From an uncultured Clostridia bacterium (GTDB lineage Bacteria; Bacillota_A; Clostridia; TANB77; CAG-508), in contig CANQZT010000033.1 of NCBI GenBank assembly GCA_947628335.1, positions 1-11,595 of the forward strand: a stretch of 11,595 nt of DNA. The letters run 5' to 3'. A model generated the notes under the pieces. It saw only the letters and a list, made by a program, of their open reading frames with translations. It was not told the DNA's origin and did not search any database. The stretch's first letter is position 1, and each line of letters begins with the position of its first letter. A program made the position numbers and the translations under genes. This document shows, one piece after another, positions 1 through 7,560 of this stretch.

Positions 1-113
1 ACTTTCATCACCTTGTTGCATTTTATCATATATCTTAATTTATTACAATTTTGTAATATTCGATGAAATTACCATGAGTAATTTTATTTTTAAAATTTAT
101 AAACGCAATCCTA

Positions 114-374
114 GTTACATTAAAATTACATTAAAAATTGCTTTCTGCATCTTGAAAATGTTGATATTACTATAACTTCAAAAACATAAAACCGGAGTAA
201 GCCTCCAAAGTATTTTAAAATTCCACAGATTTTTAAAAATTCTGTGGAATTTTCATAATTGTTTAAGGCTTTTTATATCAAGCATTTCCATTTCTTTATG
301 ATTTCTTTCAATTTTTCTTAATTTTCCAAAACTACATTAACACTACATTAACTTTTCATAAAAACTACATTAAC
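114..374. repeat. Dispersed TACATTAA direct repeats
   Basis: The 11-mer ACTACATTAAC occurs three times, at 331-341, directly repeated at 342-352, and again at 364-374. Two degenerate tandem copies, GTTACATTAAA and ATTACATTAAA, lie near 114-135. All copies have the same orientation. They could be binding sites of a replication or partition protein, recombinase-arm sites, or simply a decayed low-complexity tract. The sequence does not decide between these. Confidence 0.5.
217..253 (-). terminator. Hairpin terminator, minus direction
   Basis: The arms AAAATTCCACAGA (217-229) and TCTGTGGAATTTT (241-253) are perfectly complementary over 13 bp, with an 11-nt A/T loop. Read on the minus strand, the hairpin starts directly at the TGA (255-253) of a short open-frame remnant, and its right arm ends in TTTT. 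This is the arrangement of an intrinsic terminator for a minus-strand gene that is no longer intact. Confidence 0.55.
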
Positions 375-491
375 ATTTTTTACAAATATTAACAAATAAG
401 CACTTTTTAAATAATGGTTTTTATATATAAAAAATACTCCTCCAGTTCGAATACTTGGTTTTGAATTTATTATTTTTTATGGAATATATAA

Positions 492-866
492 TATAATTTA
501 TATGATGCCTATGAGCTAATAATTGATATTATAAAAACAGCACAAAGTAAAATAATAATAATAGATAATTATATAGATGATACTATTCTTAAAATGCTAC
601 AAAAAAAATAAAAATGTTCAAGCAATTATTTTAACTTCACAAAATTGTAATCTAACAAAACTAAATATTAAGAAGTTTAATGAACAATATGGGGCACTAA
701 AAATAGCACGAACAGATAAATTCCATGATAGATTTATTATTATAGATAACAAAGAGCTTTATCATTGTGGAGCATCACTGAAAGACTTGGGGAAAAATGT
801 TTTGGAATTAATAAGATAAAGGGAATAGATTTTATAGAAAATATAAATAAAATAATTAATTTTTGA
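492..866 (+). pseudogene. Remnant of ORF6N/PLD-like phage-type protein
   Basis: Three consecutive reading-frame segments join into one protein. The first segment, from 492 (YDAYELIIDIIKTAQ... IIIIDNYIDD), ends at an A8 run (601-608), where one extra A brings a TAA into frame. The second segment runs to an A5 run (793-797). After that run the original frame resumes (CFGINKIKGIDF) and ends at TGA 864-866. The two indels compensate each other. The middle part carries HDRFIIID, an H-x-R-x4-D variant of the phospholipase-D HKD motif, followed by a GASLKDLG segment. From memory, this matches the C-terminal region of ORF6N-domain proteins common in gut Firmicutes. The N-terminal DNA-binding domain and start codon are absent, since an in-frame TAA precedes 492, so the gene is truncated even if the frameshifts are sequencing errors. 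Confidence 0.7.
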
Positions 867-891
867 TACCTTTATATATGTTCAGTATTAT
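863..891 (+). promoter_or_regulatory. Candidate sigma-A promoter for the acetyltransferase
   Basis: TTGATA (863-868) and TATTAT (886-891) are separated by 17 bases, each one mismatch from consensus. A perfect TATAAT also lies at 911-916 but has no good -35 box. Either could drive the GNAT gene that starts at 952. Confidence 0.45.
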
Positions 892-951
892 ATTCTTTTC
901 TATGCTATGGTATAATAATTTCGATAAATTACATATGTTGAGGTGAAAATT

Positions 952-1461
952 ATGAAAAATCTTATAATACGAAATATAAAAAAAGAAGATATCCCTAAAG
1001 TTATAGATATTCAAATATATAGTTGGAAAACTGCTTATAAAGGAATTATAGAAGATAAATATTTAGATACAATGAATAAAGAAGAAAAAATAAAGAAAAG
1101 ACAAAAAGATTATATGTTAAATGGATTTGTAATTGCTGAATTAAATAATGAAATAGTTGGTTTTTGTAGATATATCGATAATAATAGTTTCTCTCCAGAA
1201 GTAGAAGAAGCTGATTGTGAATTACTTGCAATATATGTCAAACCTGATTTGAAGTACAATGGAATAGGTACAAAATTATTTCAATATGTGACAAATGAAT
1301 TTATAAAAAAAGAAAAAAATAAAATGATTTTATGGTGTTTAAAAGATAATAAAGCATCTAAAAAATTTTACATGAAAATGGGTGGAACAATACTATGTGA
1401 ACGACCAATATTAATAGGAAACAGATTCTACCAAGAAGAATGCTTTATATACAATATATAG
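952..1461 (+). CDS. GNAT-family N-acetyltransferase
   Basis: This is a 169-residue, single-domain protein of the GCN5-related acetyltransferase fold. It probably transfers an acetyl group from acetyl-CoA to an unknown amine, in the cytoplasm. The acetyl-CoA pyrophosphate-binding motif A is clear: strand LLAIYVKP (91-98) followed by KYNGIGTKLF (101-110), which carries the Q/RxxGxG/A-type loop with G104 and G106. The late motif KASKKFYMKMGG (134-145) is the usual asparagine/tyrosine helix region near the active site. The start at ATG 952 is preferred over an in-frame GTG at 943 because GAGGTG (940-945) stands six bases upstream as ribosome binding site. It is the only intact plus-strand gene and converges on the minus-strand operon. 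The stop codon lies in a 60-bp palindrome. The fold is confident; the substrate cannot be told from sequence. Confidence 0.9.
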   Translation: MKNLIIRNIKKEDIPKVIDIQIYSWKTAYKGIIEDKYLDTMNKEEKIKKRQKDYMLNGFVIAELNNEIVGFCRYIDNNSFSPEVEEADCELLAIYVKPDLKYNGIGTKLFQYVTNEFIKKEKNKMILWCLKDNKASKKFYMKMGGTILCERPILIGNRFYQEECFIYNI

Positions 1462-1516
1462 AAATGTAAATAACAATTTCAGAAATATTTCTGAAATTGT
1501 TATTTACATTTCTATA
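1457..1516. terminator. Perfect 60-bp palindrome at convergent gene ends
   Basis: Arms of 30 bp are perfectly complementary with no unpaired centre (axis between 1486 and 1487; CAGAAAT|ATTTCTG in the middle). The palindrome contains the TAG of the acetyltransferase gene (1459-1461) and the last four codons plus TAA of the YhaN-like gene (1516-1504). Position and symmetry suggest a bidirectional terminator or a 3' mRNA-stabilising hairpin. Neither side has a proper T-tract after the stem, so termination is not certain. Confidence 0.7.
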
Positions 1517-3396
1517 AAATTATACTCGATTCCTAATTTTGTAAGCATTTCTTTTTCTCTTTTGGTGCATGTGAATAATATTATTTGCCTATTGTTAAAT
1601 TCATTACTTAAATATTGCAAAATATTTTTAAGTCTTGCATCGTCCCAATATGCAAATGTTTCATCTAATAAAATTGGTAATTTTTCTTCCGATATTCCTA
1701 TTCCTGCTCCTAGTCGCAATGATAAATATAACTGGTCTATTGTTCCTACACTTAAATATCTTACAGGTAAATAATTTCCATTTTCTACTTCAACAATCAT
1801 GCCTTTTTCTTCTTCAAGTCGTATGTTTTTATATTTTCCAGATGATATTTTTTCTATTATTTTTGATAAATTATTTGTAAATTGTGGAGTTATTTCTTGT
1901 TTCATCGTTTCATATGCTTTTTCTATTTCTTCTTTTACTAAATCTATCATTTCACTATTTTTTATTAGCTCTTCATATTCTTCTTCTAAATTAATATATT
2001 CTTCCTCTAGTTCTAATAAACTTTCTATTTTTTGAGTTATTTCTTTTTTATCACTTATAACTGTATGTAATTTTAGTTTATCCTCATTTAATTTATTTTG
2101 TACAAATTTTAATTCTCCTTGTATAGATTCCTTTTGTAGTATCTCATCAATTATTTTTATTGGAATAATTCCTATATATTCATTCCTTATTCTTTCCTTT
2201 TCTTGCTTGTAATTATTATCTAACTCCTCTTTTTTTACTCTTATTTGTTCCTTTAAATTTTGTATTGTACTTATTAAAATATCTATTTCATTTTGATAAC
2301 TATCTGTTTGTGTTGTATTTTTTTCTTGAGAGACTTTTACTGATTTGTTTTTATATACTATATATATTGTAGAAACAATTGCAATTACAAAACTTAACAC
2401 CGTTAATACCTTATTTTTTATAGCTACTAATGATATAATTCCCATAATTATAAATAAAACACAAATTATAGCTGTTATTAATAGCCTATTACTCAATTTT
2501 TTATTTTCTTTTTTTGCTTTTTTATCTGCTTCTTGTTCAACTTCTTTATGCTGTTTTTTTAAATTATCAACTTTGTTATTATACTCTTTTATTGTATCTT
2601 CTTTGATACTTATCTTTTGTTTTTCTAATTCTTGTTTTTCTAATTTTTGTTGTAATTTTTTTATTAATTCTAATTTATTTTCTTCTTGTTTTATTTCTTC
2701 TTCTAGCCTTCTTTTCTCTTCTTCTATTACATACTGCTTTGTTGTATACTGTTGATATTCTTCCTTTTTGTTCTGTATTTCCTCCATTTTCTTCGTTACA
2801 ATATTAATTGGTCTACCTTGACTTCTACTTGTTCCTATCTCTTCCATTTGTTTTTTATTTAATTTGGCAATTGTTTCTTGAAACGATACATTTTCTTCTC
2901 CTGTACTTGCTAAATTTGACATTTTTTGAATTAAAATATTTTGCTCTTTTTCATTTAACTTTACTTCTTCTTGCAATGATAATGTTGTTGATGTAAATAA
3001 CTCCTCATCTACTTTAGTTTGATCAATAATAAATTGATTTCCAAGAGTTTTATCTATATGAAATGTTTTTGAAATATCTTCTAATTGTTCATTAAAAATA
3101 TTTGGATTTTTCTTTTTAAAATCTCTAAAAACTTCATATTTTTTGCCATTGTCCAACTTATATTCAATTCTTCCTGAAAAATCCTCGCCTCTCCATGGCG
3201 TATATTTTTCATAGTCTGATATAATTTTCCCATTTTTAGTTTTATGTAATCCATAAAACATAGATATTATAAATTTTAATAATGTTGATTTTCCACTTTC
3301 ATTTTCTCCATAAATTATATTTATACCATCATTTAATTTTATTTCTTTATTAGATAACTTACCAAAATTATTAATTTTTATATGTTGGATTTTCAT
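1504..3396 (-). CDS. YhaN/SbcC-like AAA ATPase with membrane hairpin
   Basis: This 630-residue SMC/Rad50-type ATPase probably works with the phosphoesterase encoded 20 bp upstream in DNA end or hairpin processing, as SbcC does with SbcD. The N-terminal lobe has Walker A GENESGKST (30-38). Long Glu/Lys-rich coiled coils occupy about 200-300 and 365-500. The C-terminal lobe has the ABC signature region YLSVGTIDQLYLSLRLG (547-563) and Walker B LPILLDE (573-579, D578/E579). Between the coils, where Rad50/SbcC has a CxxC zinc hook, there is no CxxC. Instead there are two adjacent hydrophobic segments (about 304-326 and 329-348), as in the Bacillus YhaN type, so the coil tip is probably membrane-anchored. 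It is shorter than SbcC (about 1000 aa). An AAGGAAAGGA stretch lies upstream of the ATG with rather wide spacing. The family is confident; the exact role is inferred. Confidence 0.88.
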   Translation of the reverse strand: MKIQHIKINNFGKLSNKEIKLNDGINIIYGENESGKSTLLKFIISMFYGLHKTKNGKIISDYEKYTPWRGEDFSGRIEYKLDNGKKYEVFRDFKKKNPNIFNEQLEDISKTFHIDKTLGNQFIIDQTKVDEELFTSTTLSLQEEVKLNEKEQNILIQKMSNLASTGEENVSFQETIAKLNKKQMEEIGTSRSQGRPINIVTKKMEEIQNKKEEYQQYTTKQYVIEEEKRRLEEEIKQEENKLELIKKLQQKLEKQELEKQKISIKEDTIKEYNNKVDNLKKQHKEVEQEADKKAKKENKKLSNRLLITAIICVLFIIMGIISLVAIKNKVLTVLSFVIAIVSTIYIVYKNKSVKVSQEKNTTQTDSYQNEIDILISTIQNLKEQIRVKKEELDNNYKQEKERIRNEYIGIIPIKIIDEILQKESIQGELKFVQNKLNEDKLKLHTVISDKKEITQKIESLLELEEEYINLEEEYEELIKNSEMIDLVKEEIEKAYETMKQEITPQFTNNLSKIIEKISSGKYKNIRLEEEKGMIVEVENGNYLPVRYLSVGTIDQLYLSLRLGAGIGISEEKLPILLDETFAYWDDARLKNILQYLSNEFNNRQIILFTCTKREKEMLTKLGIEYNFIEM

Positions 3397-3416
3397 ATTA
3401 ATAGTTATTCCTTTCC

Positions 3417-4484
3417 TTATATGTTTTCGAGACCAATTTCAATTGCCTTTATTATTTGCTCTTTATTATCATCATTCATTTTTTGTAACATATTTTTTAC
3501 AAATATTCCTCTCAATGTATGTTGTTTTGAAAGTTCATCTAAATCTAACTTTGTTGAAGTAATGTCTTTTATTTTTATTATGTTTTTATTATTTATGTAT
3601 TTTTGTATTTCTTTTGTATCTATTAAAAATCCTCTTTTTCCAACTAAAACAATTTTATAATAGTTTTTTTCCTGTAATTCAAGTTCATTTATTTTTTCTA
3701 TTATCTCTTCTTGTGAGAGCATAATAGTTATGTCAATTTTTTGTTCTATAAATTCATTTTGTGGAATAGGTACAAAGGCTATTTCTAGCTTTTTATCTTT
3801 TTCTATCTTCCCAACAATCATACCGTGTTTTCCTAGTTCATCAAATCCTAAACTCATTAAAGAGCCTGGATACACAATATTTTGATTTACTTCATCATTA
3901 TAGTATGGTTTATGTATATGACCTAGCCCTATATAATCAAAATTTAAAGATTTTAAATCTTTCTTTGATATTGGATTATATTGCATATCCTCTTTACTTC
4001 CAGCATCTAGTGAAGCATGAGTTAATAATATATTTATTTTATTAGGATTTTCTATTCTTATTTCTTCGAGGTTTGGATTTTCACGATAAAAATTTGAAAA
4101 TCCAAATCCATAAATATCTGCTTCATCTTCAGAGATTTTTTGAATTTTTTCATTAAATATAATTACATTTTGATTCCAATTAAATCTACTATAATATGAA
4201 TCTTTTATTTTAGGATCATGATTTCCTGGAACTATAAATACTTTTGTATTAGGTATAGTTTTAAATAAATTATTTAAATATTCAATTGTACTTTGTTTTA
4301 CATATTCATGTTCATATAAATCTCCACAAATAAATAAATATTCAATATCATTTTGTGCTATATATTCTATTACTTGTTTAAATATTGTTCTTTGTTCAAG
4401 TCTTCTTTGATTTTCTAAATTATTTTTCGCAAGTGTAGAAAATGGTACATCAAAGTGTACATCAGCAATATGTATAAATTTCAT
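3417..4484 (-). CDS. YhaO/SbcD-like DNA repair phosphoesterase
   Basis: This 355-residue calcineurin-like metallophosphoesterase of the SbcD/Mre11 class is expected to be a Mn-dependent DNA nuclease. All metal-binding motifs are present in order: IADVHFD (D8, H10), ICGDLYE (G54, D55), PGNHDP (N88, H89, D90), LLTHAS (H156) and LGHIHKP (H189, H191). The segment YPGSLMSLGFDE (205-216) is the conserved stretch that follows these motifs in SbcD proteins. The remaining 140 residues form the variable cap region. The ATG has AAGGAG six to seven bases upstream. The gene precedes the YhaN-like ATPase by 20 bp, the same pairing as yhaO-yhaN and sbcD-sbcC. It follows the VirD4-like gene with only a hairpin between, so it may be transcribed by read-through from that operon, since no separate promoter is evident. 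The product class is very likely; its in vivo substrate is not shown. Confidence 0.9.
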   Translation of the reverse strand: MKFIHIADVHFDVPFSTLAKNNLENQRRLEQRTIFKQVIEYIAQNDIEYLFICGDLYEHEYVKQSTIEYLNNLFKTIPNTKVFIVPGNHDPKIKDSYYSRFNWNQNVIIFNEKIQKISEDEADIYGFGFSNFYRENPNLEEIRIENPNKINILLTHASLDAGSKEDMQYNPISKKDLKSLNFDYIGLGHIHKPYYNDEVNQNIVYPGSLMSLGFDELGKHGMIVGKIEKDKKLEIAFVPIPQNEFIEQKIDITIMLSQEEIIEKINELELQEKNYYKIVLVGKRGFLIDTKEIQKYINNKNIIKIKDITSTKLDLDELSKQHTLRGIFVKNMLQKMNDDNKEQIIKAIEIGLENI

Positions 4485-4507
4485 TCTTTTCTCCTTTTTT
4501 AATTTTT

Positions 4508-4534
4508 AAGAACCCCTTTTTTATTGGGGTTCTT
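4508..4534 (-). terminator. GC-clamped hairpin between VirD4-like gene and yhaO-like gene
   Basis: AAGAACCCC (4508-4516) pairs perfectly with GGGGTTCTT (4526-4534) around a 9-nt A/T loop, five bases after the stop of the VirD4-like gene. It is the strongest stem in this AT-rich window. In the minus direction the bases after the stem are AAAAATT, so a classical U-tract is missing. In the plus direction TTTT does follow. It may be a leaky terminator or an attenuating or stabilising hairpin ahead of the nuclease genes. Confidence 0.6.
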
Positions 4535-4538
4535 TTAT

Positions 4539-6537
4539 CTAATCGTCTTCTTCTAATGGGCCAAACAATTCATCAAATTTTGCTTCTAGTTCTTTTTGTA
4601 AATCAGAATCTAACTCATCTTCAGTTTCTTCCCCTGGTAATATAGGTGCATCTTTCGAAACTGTTGGTTCTACTTTTATTTCATTTCTTCGTTTTGGCTC
4701 ATTTTCTGTCTCATATTCGTTACTTTCATCATCATTAAATAAATCATCTAAGGATTCTATTTTCAAATTTTCTACTTGTCCTTTTTTATCGTCTTCTACA
4801 TATGGATTATATGGATTATATTTTCTCCACGTTCCTCTGTCTATCCTATCTATTGTATTATGATTTAGTACATGGGCTGATAATTTTCGTGCCATTGTTG
4901 TCTTAAAATAGTAGAATTTTTCTGCTTTTATCGGTTTTACTCCTTTTTCAAAGATTATACATAAATCATTATCCATTCTTCTTAATTCATCTGGTGTCAT
5001 TAATGCTCTTGCCATTACTTGATCTGATACGCTTGTACCTTGTCTCCAATTGTGCTTATCCTTATTTATTGATATACTGTCTCTTTCTACCGTTTTTTCT
5101 CCTAAAGCTTTAGAAAAATATTCGACTGTTTTTTGTGAGTTACTTCCTAAAAATACATGGGTATCACAGTTTCCAATTATTGTTTCATATGATTTTTCAT
5201 ATACAGCTTCTAATTGGTCTAGATTTTGTAAAATAACACTGAATGATATTTTTCTACTTCTACTTGTAGATATTTTCTTATCAAAGTCTGGTACTTTACC
5301 TATATTTGCAAACTCATCTAAAATAAAGTAAGTTGGCATTGGTAATTCTCCACCATTTTTATCAGCAAAATCGTATAAATGTTGTATCATCTGTGCAAAG
5401 AATATTGTTAATAAAAAGTCATACGCTGTATGAGTATCTGAAGATATAACATACACAGCTGTTTTTTTACTTCCAATCTCTTCAAAATTGATTGTATCTG
5501 TTGATGTTAATCCTGCAATTTCTTTTGAATCAAATTTACCTAATTTTGATTGAAGTGATGATAGTATAGAACCATATGTTTTATCTGGTGCTATTTCAAT
5601 CGATTTGTAATTCATTCTTGCTGGATGATCATATGGTAATTGATTCATTAATTCAGTAAGTAAATTACTTCCTCCATTTGAGTTTGCCGCTCTTACAAGT
5701 TCTGCACAACTTGCTAGGTTTTGCTCTTCTGGTGGTCTTGTTGCTATTAAATAATAAATTAATGCTTTTAGTAACATTTCTGCCATATCATCCCAATAAG
5801 GATCTTGTGATGATTCTGCTTTTTGACCTTTAACAACCGTATTTGCAATAACATCTACATCGATTTCATTTGATACATGCACTAGTGGGTTATAACCGTC
5901 ACTTAATTCAGGTCTAACTAGGTTTAATACTTTTATTTCATATCCATTTTGCTTTAAATATCCTGCTGTTTTATCGAATAATTCCCCTTTAGGATCTGTA
6001 AATACGTATGATCCTAACAATTGATAGGCATTTGGTATTGAGTAAGAAGCTGATTTACCAGAACCTGATCCGACCTACTACTAATACATTTACATTTCCT
6101 CTTTTATCTACAGGTAAAAAGTTATTTTGTGCTAAAATAATTCCTTTTTTATTACTTAATATTTTATACTGTTCTCCATTTCTTGCCCAGTCACTAGATC
6201 CATGCTCTATATCTGAATATTCGTTTTTAGGAGCTGTTCTTATTAGACCTATTAAAACAAATATAGCATATAAAACACTGAATTTTAATAAACAAGAAAA
6301 AAATGTCCCTATATATTTTCCAGTAAATGTTTTTCCTATTACTGTTCCAAGATTTGAAACAGATGTATATATTCCACTAAAAAAATCTTTCCAGTTAAAA
6401 GCTCCATCTACAGTTGCATTTGTTATACTATACGCGATCGGCATAACAAATACTATGGATAGAATTACCCATAGCACTAAAAATATAATAAAATTCCTTC
6501 TATTTCTTCTAACTGCTCCTTGTACTTTATAATTCAT
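4539..6537 (-). pseudogene. VirD4/TraG-type coupling ATPase, frameshifted in the P-loop
   Basis: Two frames join into one protein of about 665 residues, near the usual size of Gram-positive VirD4/TraG coupling proteins, which pump DNA into type IV secretion channels. The 5' part (6537 to about 6073) encodes two membrane segments (about residues 16-37 and 78-99) and runs up to NVLVVGG. One extra base near 6072 then diverts translation to a TAG at 6055. The other frame continues without loss as GSGSGKSASYSIPNAYQ, completing Walker A. It then has TDPKGELFDKTAGYL, YWDDMAEMLLKALIYYL, Walker B TYFILDEFANIGKVPDF, the SRSRKISFSVILQNLDQL segment and an acidic C-terminal tail. ATG 6537 is chosen because GAGGTG lies six bases upstream; a GTG at 6546 overlaps that site. 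It follows two small unknown genes in one operon. If the insertion is real, no ATPase can be made. If it is a sequencing error, the gene is intact. No relaxase or channel genes are visible. Confidence 0.85.
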
Positions 6538-6566
6538 ACAAATCACCTCTTGTATATCTTTTGTAT

Positions 6567-6854
6567 TTATCTAGAAACAACACTTTCTGAACTTTGTTTT
6601 TTACTTTCTTTGCCTTCACTTGAAACAAGTTTTCCAGATTTTATTGTTCCATTTTCTTCGTATTTTATGTTGTTTCCATCTCTTTCAACAATTCCTCCAT
6701 CTTGAACATTCATTACAAATTCTTGTTCTGCATTTCCTATTGACATTTGATATTCCTTTGCTTTTGGTGGAACTTCCATATCTTTTACATTCTCTTTCAT
6801 AACGAAAGGAGTAACAACAATTTTAATTTTTGGTTTTTCAGTTGAATTTCCCAT
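6567..6854 (-). CDS. Hypothetical protein, 95 aa
   Basis: I do not recognise this protein. It is small, hydrophilic, without signal peptide or membrane segment. It begins MGNSTEKPKIKIVVTPF and ends in a Ser/Lys/Glu-rich tail (about 75-95) that looks disordered. The middle (about 35-72) has the short alternating pattern of beta strands, with GGIVERDGNNIKYEENG. The start is well supported: AGGAGG stands five bases before the ATG. It lies 13 bp after the 171-aa gene and about 30 bp before the VirD4-like gene, so co-transcription is very likely and a role as accessory to that ATPase is possible. This last point is inferred only from position. Confidence 0.7.
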   Translation of the reverse strand: MGNSTEKPKIKIVVTPFVMKENVKDMEVPPKAKEYQMSIGNAEQEFVMNVQDGGIVERDGNNIKYEENGTIKSGKLVSSEGKESKKQSSESVVSR

Positions 6855-6867
6855 ATTTTCCTCCTAA

Positions 6868-7383
6868 TTATTCTTCTCTTATTTCAAAAGCAAAATAAGA
6901 TTTGTATGGTTTTAATTTACACTTTCCTTTTATTTCATTTGTTTCTTCATCTAAATATACAATTGGTTTTATTTCTTCTGTTGTTTCTGGGTCTATAATT
7001 GATATTGGTCTTTTTAAATTTGGCGTGTATTTAAATTCTTTATATACAGACTCTTTTTCTGAATATAAAGTATCAAATTTAACTGGCATTGGTTTTTTTG
7101 AAATGCGCAATTTATCCTCTTCCATAATTCCAGTATTTACGACAACTTTTTCCTTTCCAAAGGATAAAATCACAAGTTGCTCTCCATCTGGTGATGGATT
7201 ATCAACAAAAAAAGTCTTTCTTTTAAAATCACCGCGCAATTCTTCCATATATTCTAAACGTTCTATAGTATATTTGGGTGAATCTTTTAAGAATTCCCTT
7301 TCTGTTTGATTAATTTTGTAAATAACTGTGTTTACATCTTTTGGGTCAGTTATACTAAAATGTTTGCCTTGAACATTTTTCAT
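6868..7383 (-). CDS. Hypothetical protein, 171 aa
   Basis: I do not recognise this family. The protein is soluble-looking and charged, without membrane segments, signal peptide, or a clear nucleotide- or metal-binding motif. Residues about 70-130 are rich in predicted strands (EQLVILSFGKEKVVVNTG, then PISIIDPETTEEIKPIVYLD), and the C-terminus is compact (KPYKSYFAFEIREE). It is the first gene after a consensus promoter at 7486-7458. Its ribosome site (AGGTGGGG, seven bases before ATG) is strong. It is followed by the 95-aa gene and the VirD4-like gene with short gaps, so it probably belongs to the same functional unit. The reading frame is free of in-frame stops and well initiated, which makes it a real gene although the role is unknown. 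Confidence 0.75.
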   Translation of the reverse strand: MKNVQGKHFSITDPKDVNTVIYKINQTEREFLKDSPKYTIERLEYMEELRGDFKRKTFFVDNPSPDGEQLVILSFGKEKVVVNTGIMEEDKLRISKKPMPVKFDTLYSEKESVYKEFKYTPNLKRPISIIDPETTEEIKPIVYLDEETNEIKGKCKLKPYKSYFAFEIREE

Positions 7384-7457
7384 TTTATTACCCCACCTTT
7401 ATTTTTTATCCTATGTATCGTAGTCCTTTTTTATTTTATTTTTTACCACTATACATA

Positions 7458-7486
7458 ATTATACTATTTAATTCAAGTTGTGTCAA
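7458..7486 (-). promoter_or_regulatory. Consensus sigma-A promoter of the VirD4-like operon
   Basis: On the minus strand TTGACA (7486-7481) and TATAAT (7463-7458) are both perfect and separated by exactly 17 bases. Transcription would start near 7451, leaving a leader of about 67 nt before the ATG at 7383. It is the best promoter in the window and implies strong, housekeeping-type expression of the 171-aa / 95-aa / VirD4-like genes and perhaps the nuclease pair behind them. Confidence 0.8.
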
Positions 7487-7560
7487 TGTTTTTTAAGATT
7501 TTAATTTATGTTAAGTTTAAAGTAGTTATTTTCAATTTATATATATACATACAATTAGTA

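Larger units (their letters stand above)
1..491. other. AT-rich stretch without an intact gene
   Basis: No open frame here looks like a protein on either strand. What can be seen is a set of TACATTAA-type repeats (114-374), a hairpin terminator (217-253), and a 27-codon minus-strand open frame ending in TGA at 255-253. That frame reads as a plausible lysine/glutamate-rich C-terminus but has no start codon and is closed upstream by an in-frame TAA at 339-337. A small inverted repeat (ATTACAA-TT-TTGTAAT) lies near 42-57. The stretch looks like decayed accessory DNA next to the broken gene that follows it. This last point is inference. Confidence 0.6.

Noticed and set aside
1..21. Possible minus-strand gene start (ATG CAA CAA GGT GAT GAA AGT) leaving the left edge
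   Set aside because: Only seven codons are visible and no ribosome binding site precedes the ATG.
300..375. CRISPR-like array
   Set aside because: The repeats are only 11 bp, two are directly abutting, there are no spacers of constant length, and no cas gene is present.
437..458. TTCGAAT core resembling a tRNA T-loop
   Set aside because: The five bases on either side do not pair into a T-stem, and no anticodon or acceptor arm can be formed around it on either strand.
6008..6532. Plus-strand open frame of 174 codons opposite the VirD4-like gene
   Set aside because: It is antisense to a clearly recognised coding region, has no ribosome binding site, and its composition is that of a shadow frame. 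The same holds for the frames at 2345-2755, 6902-7309 and 10130-10471.
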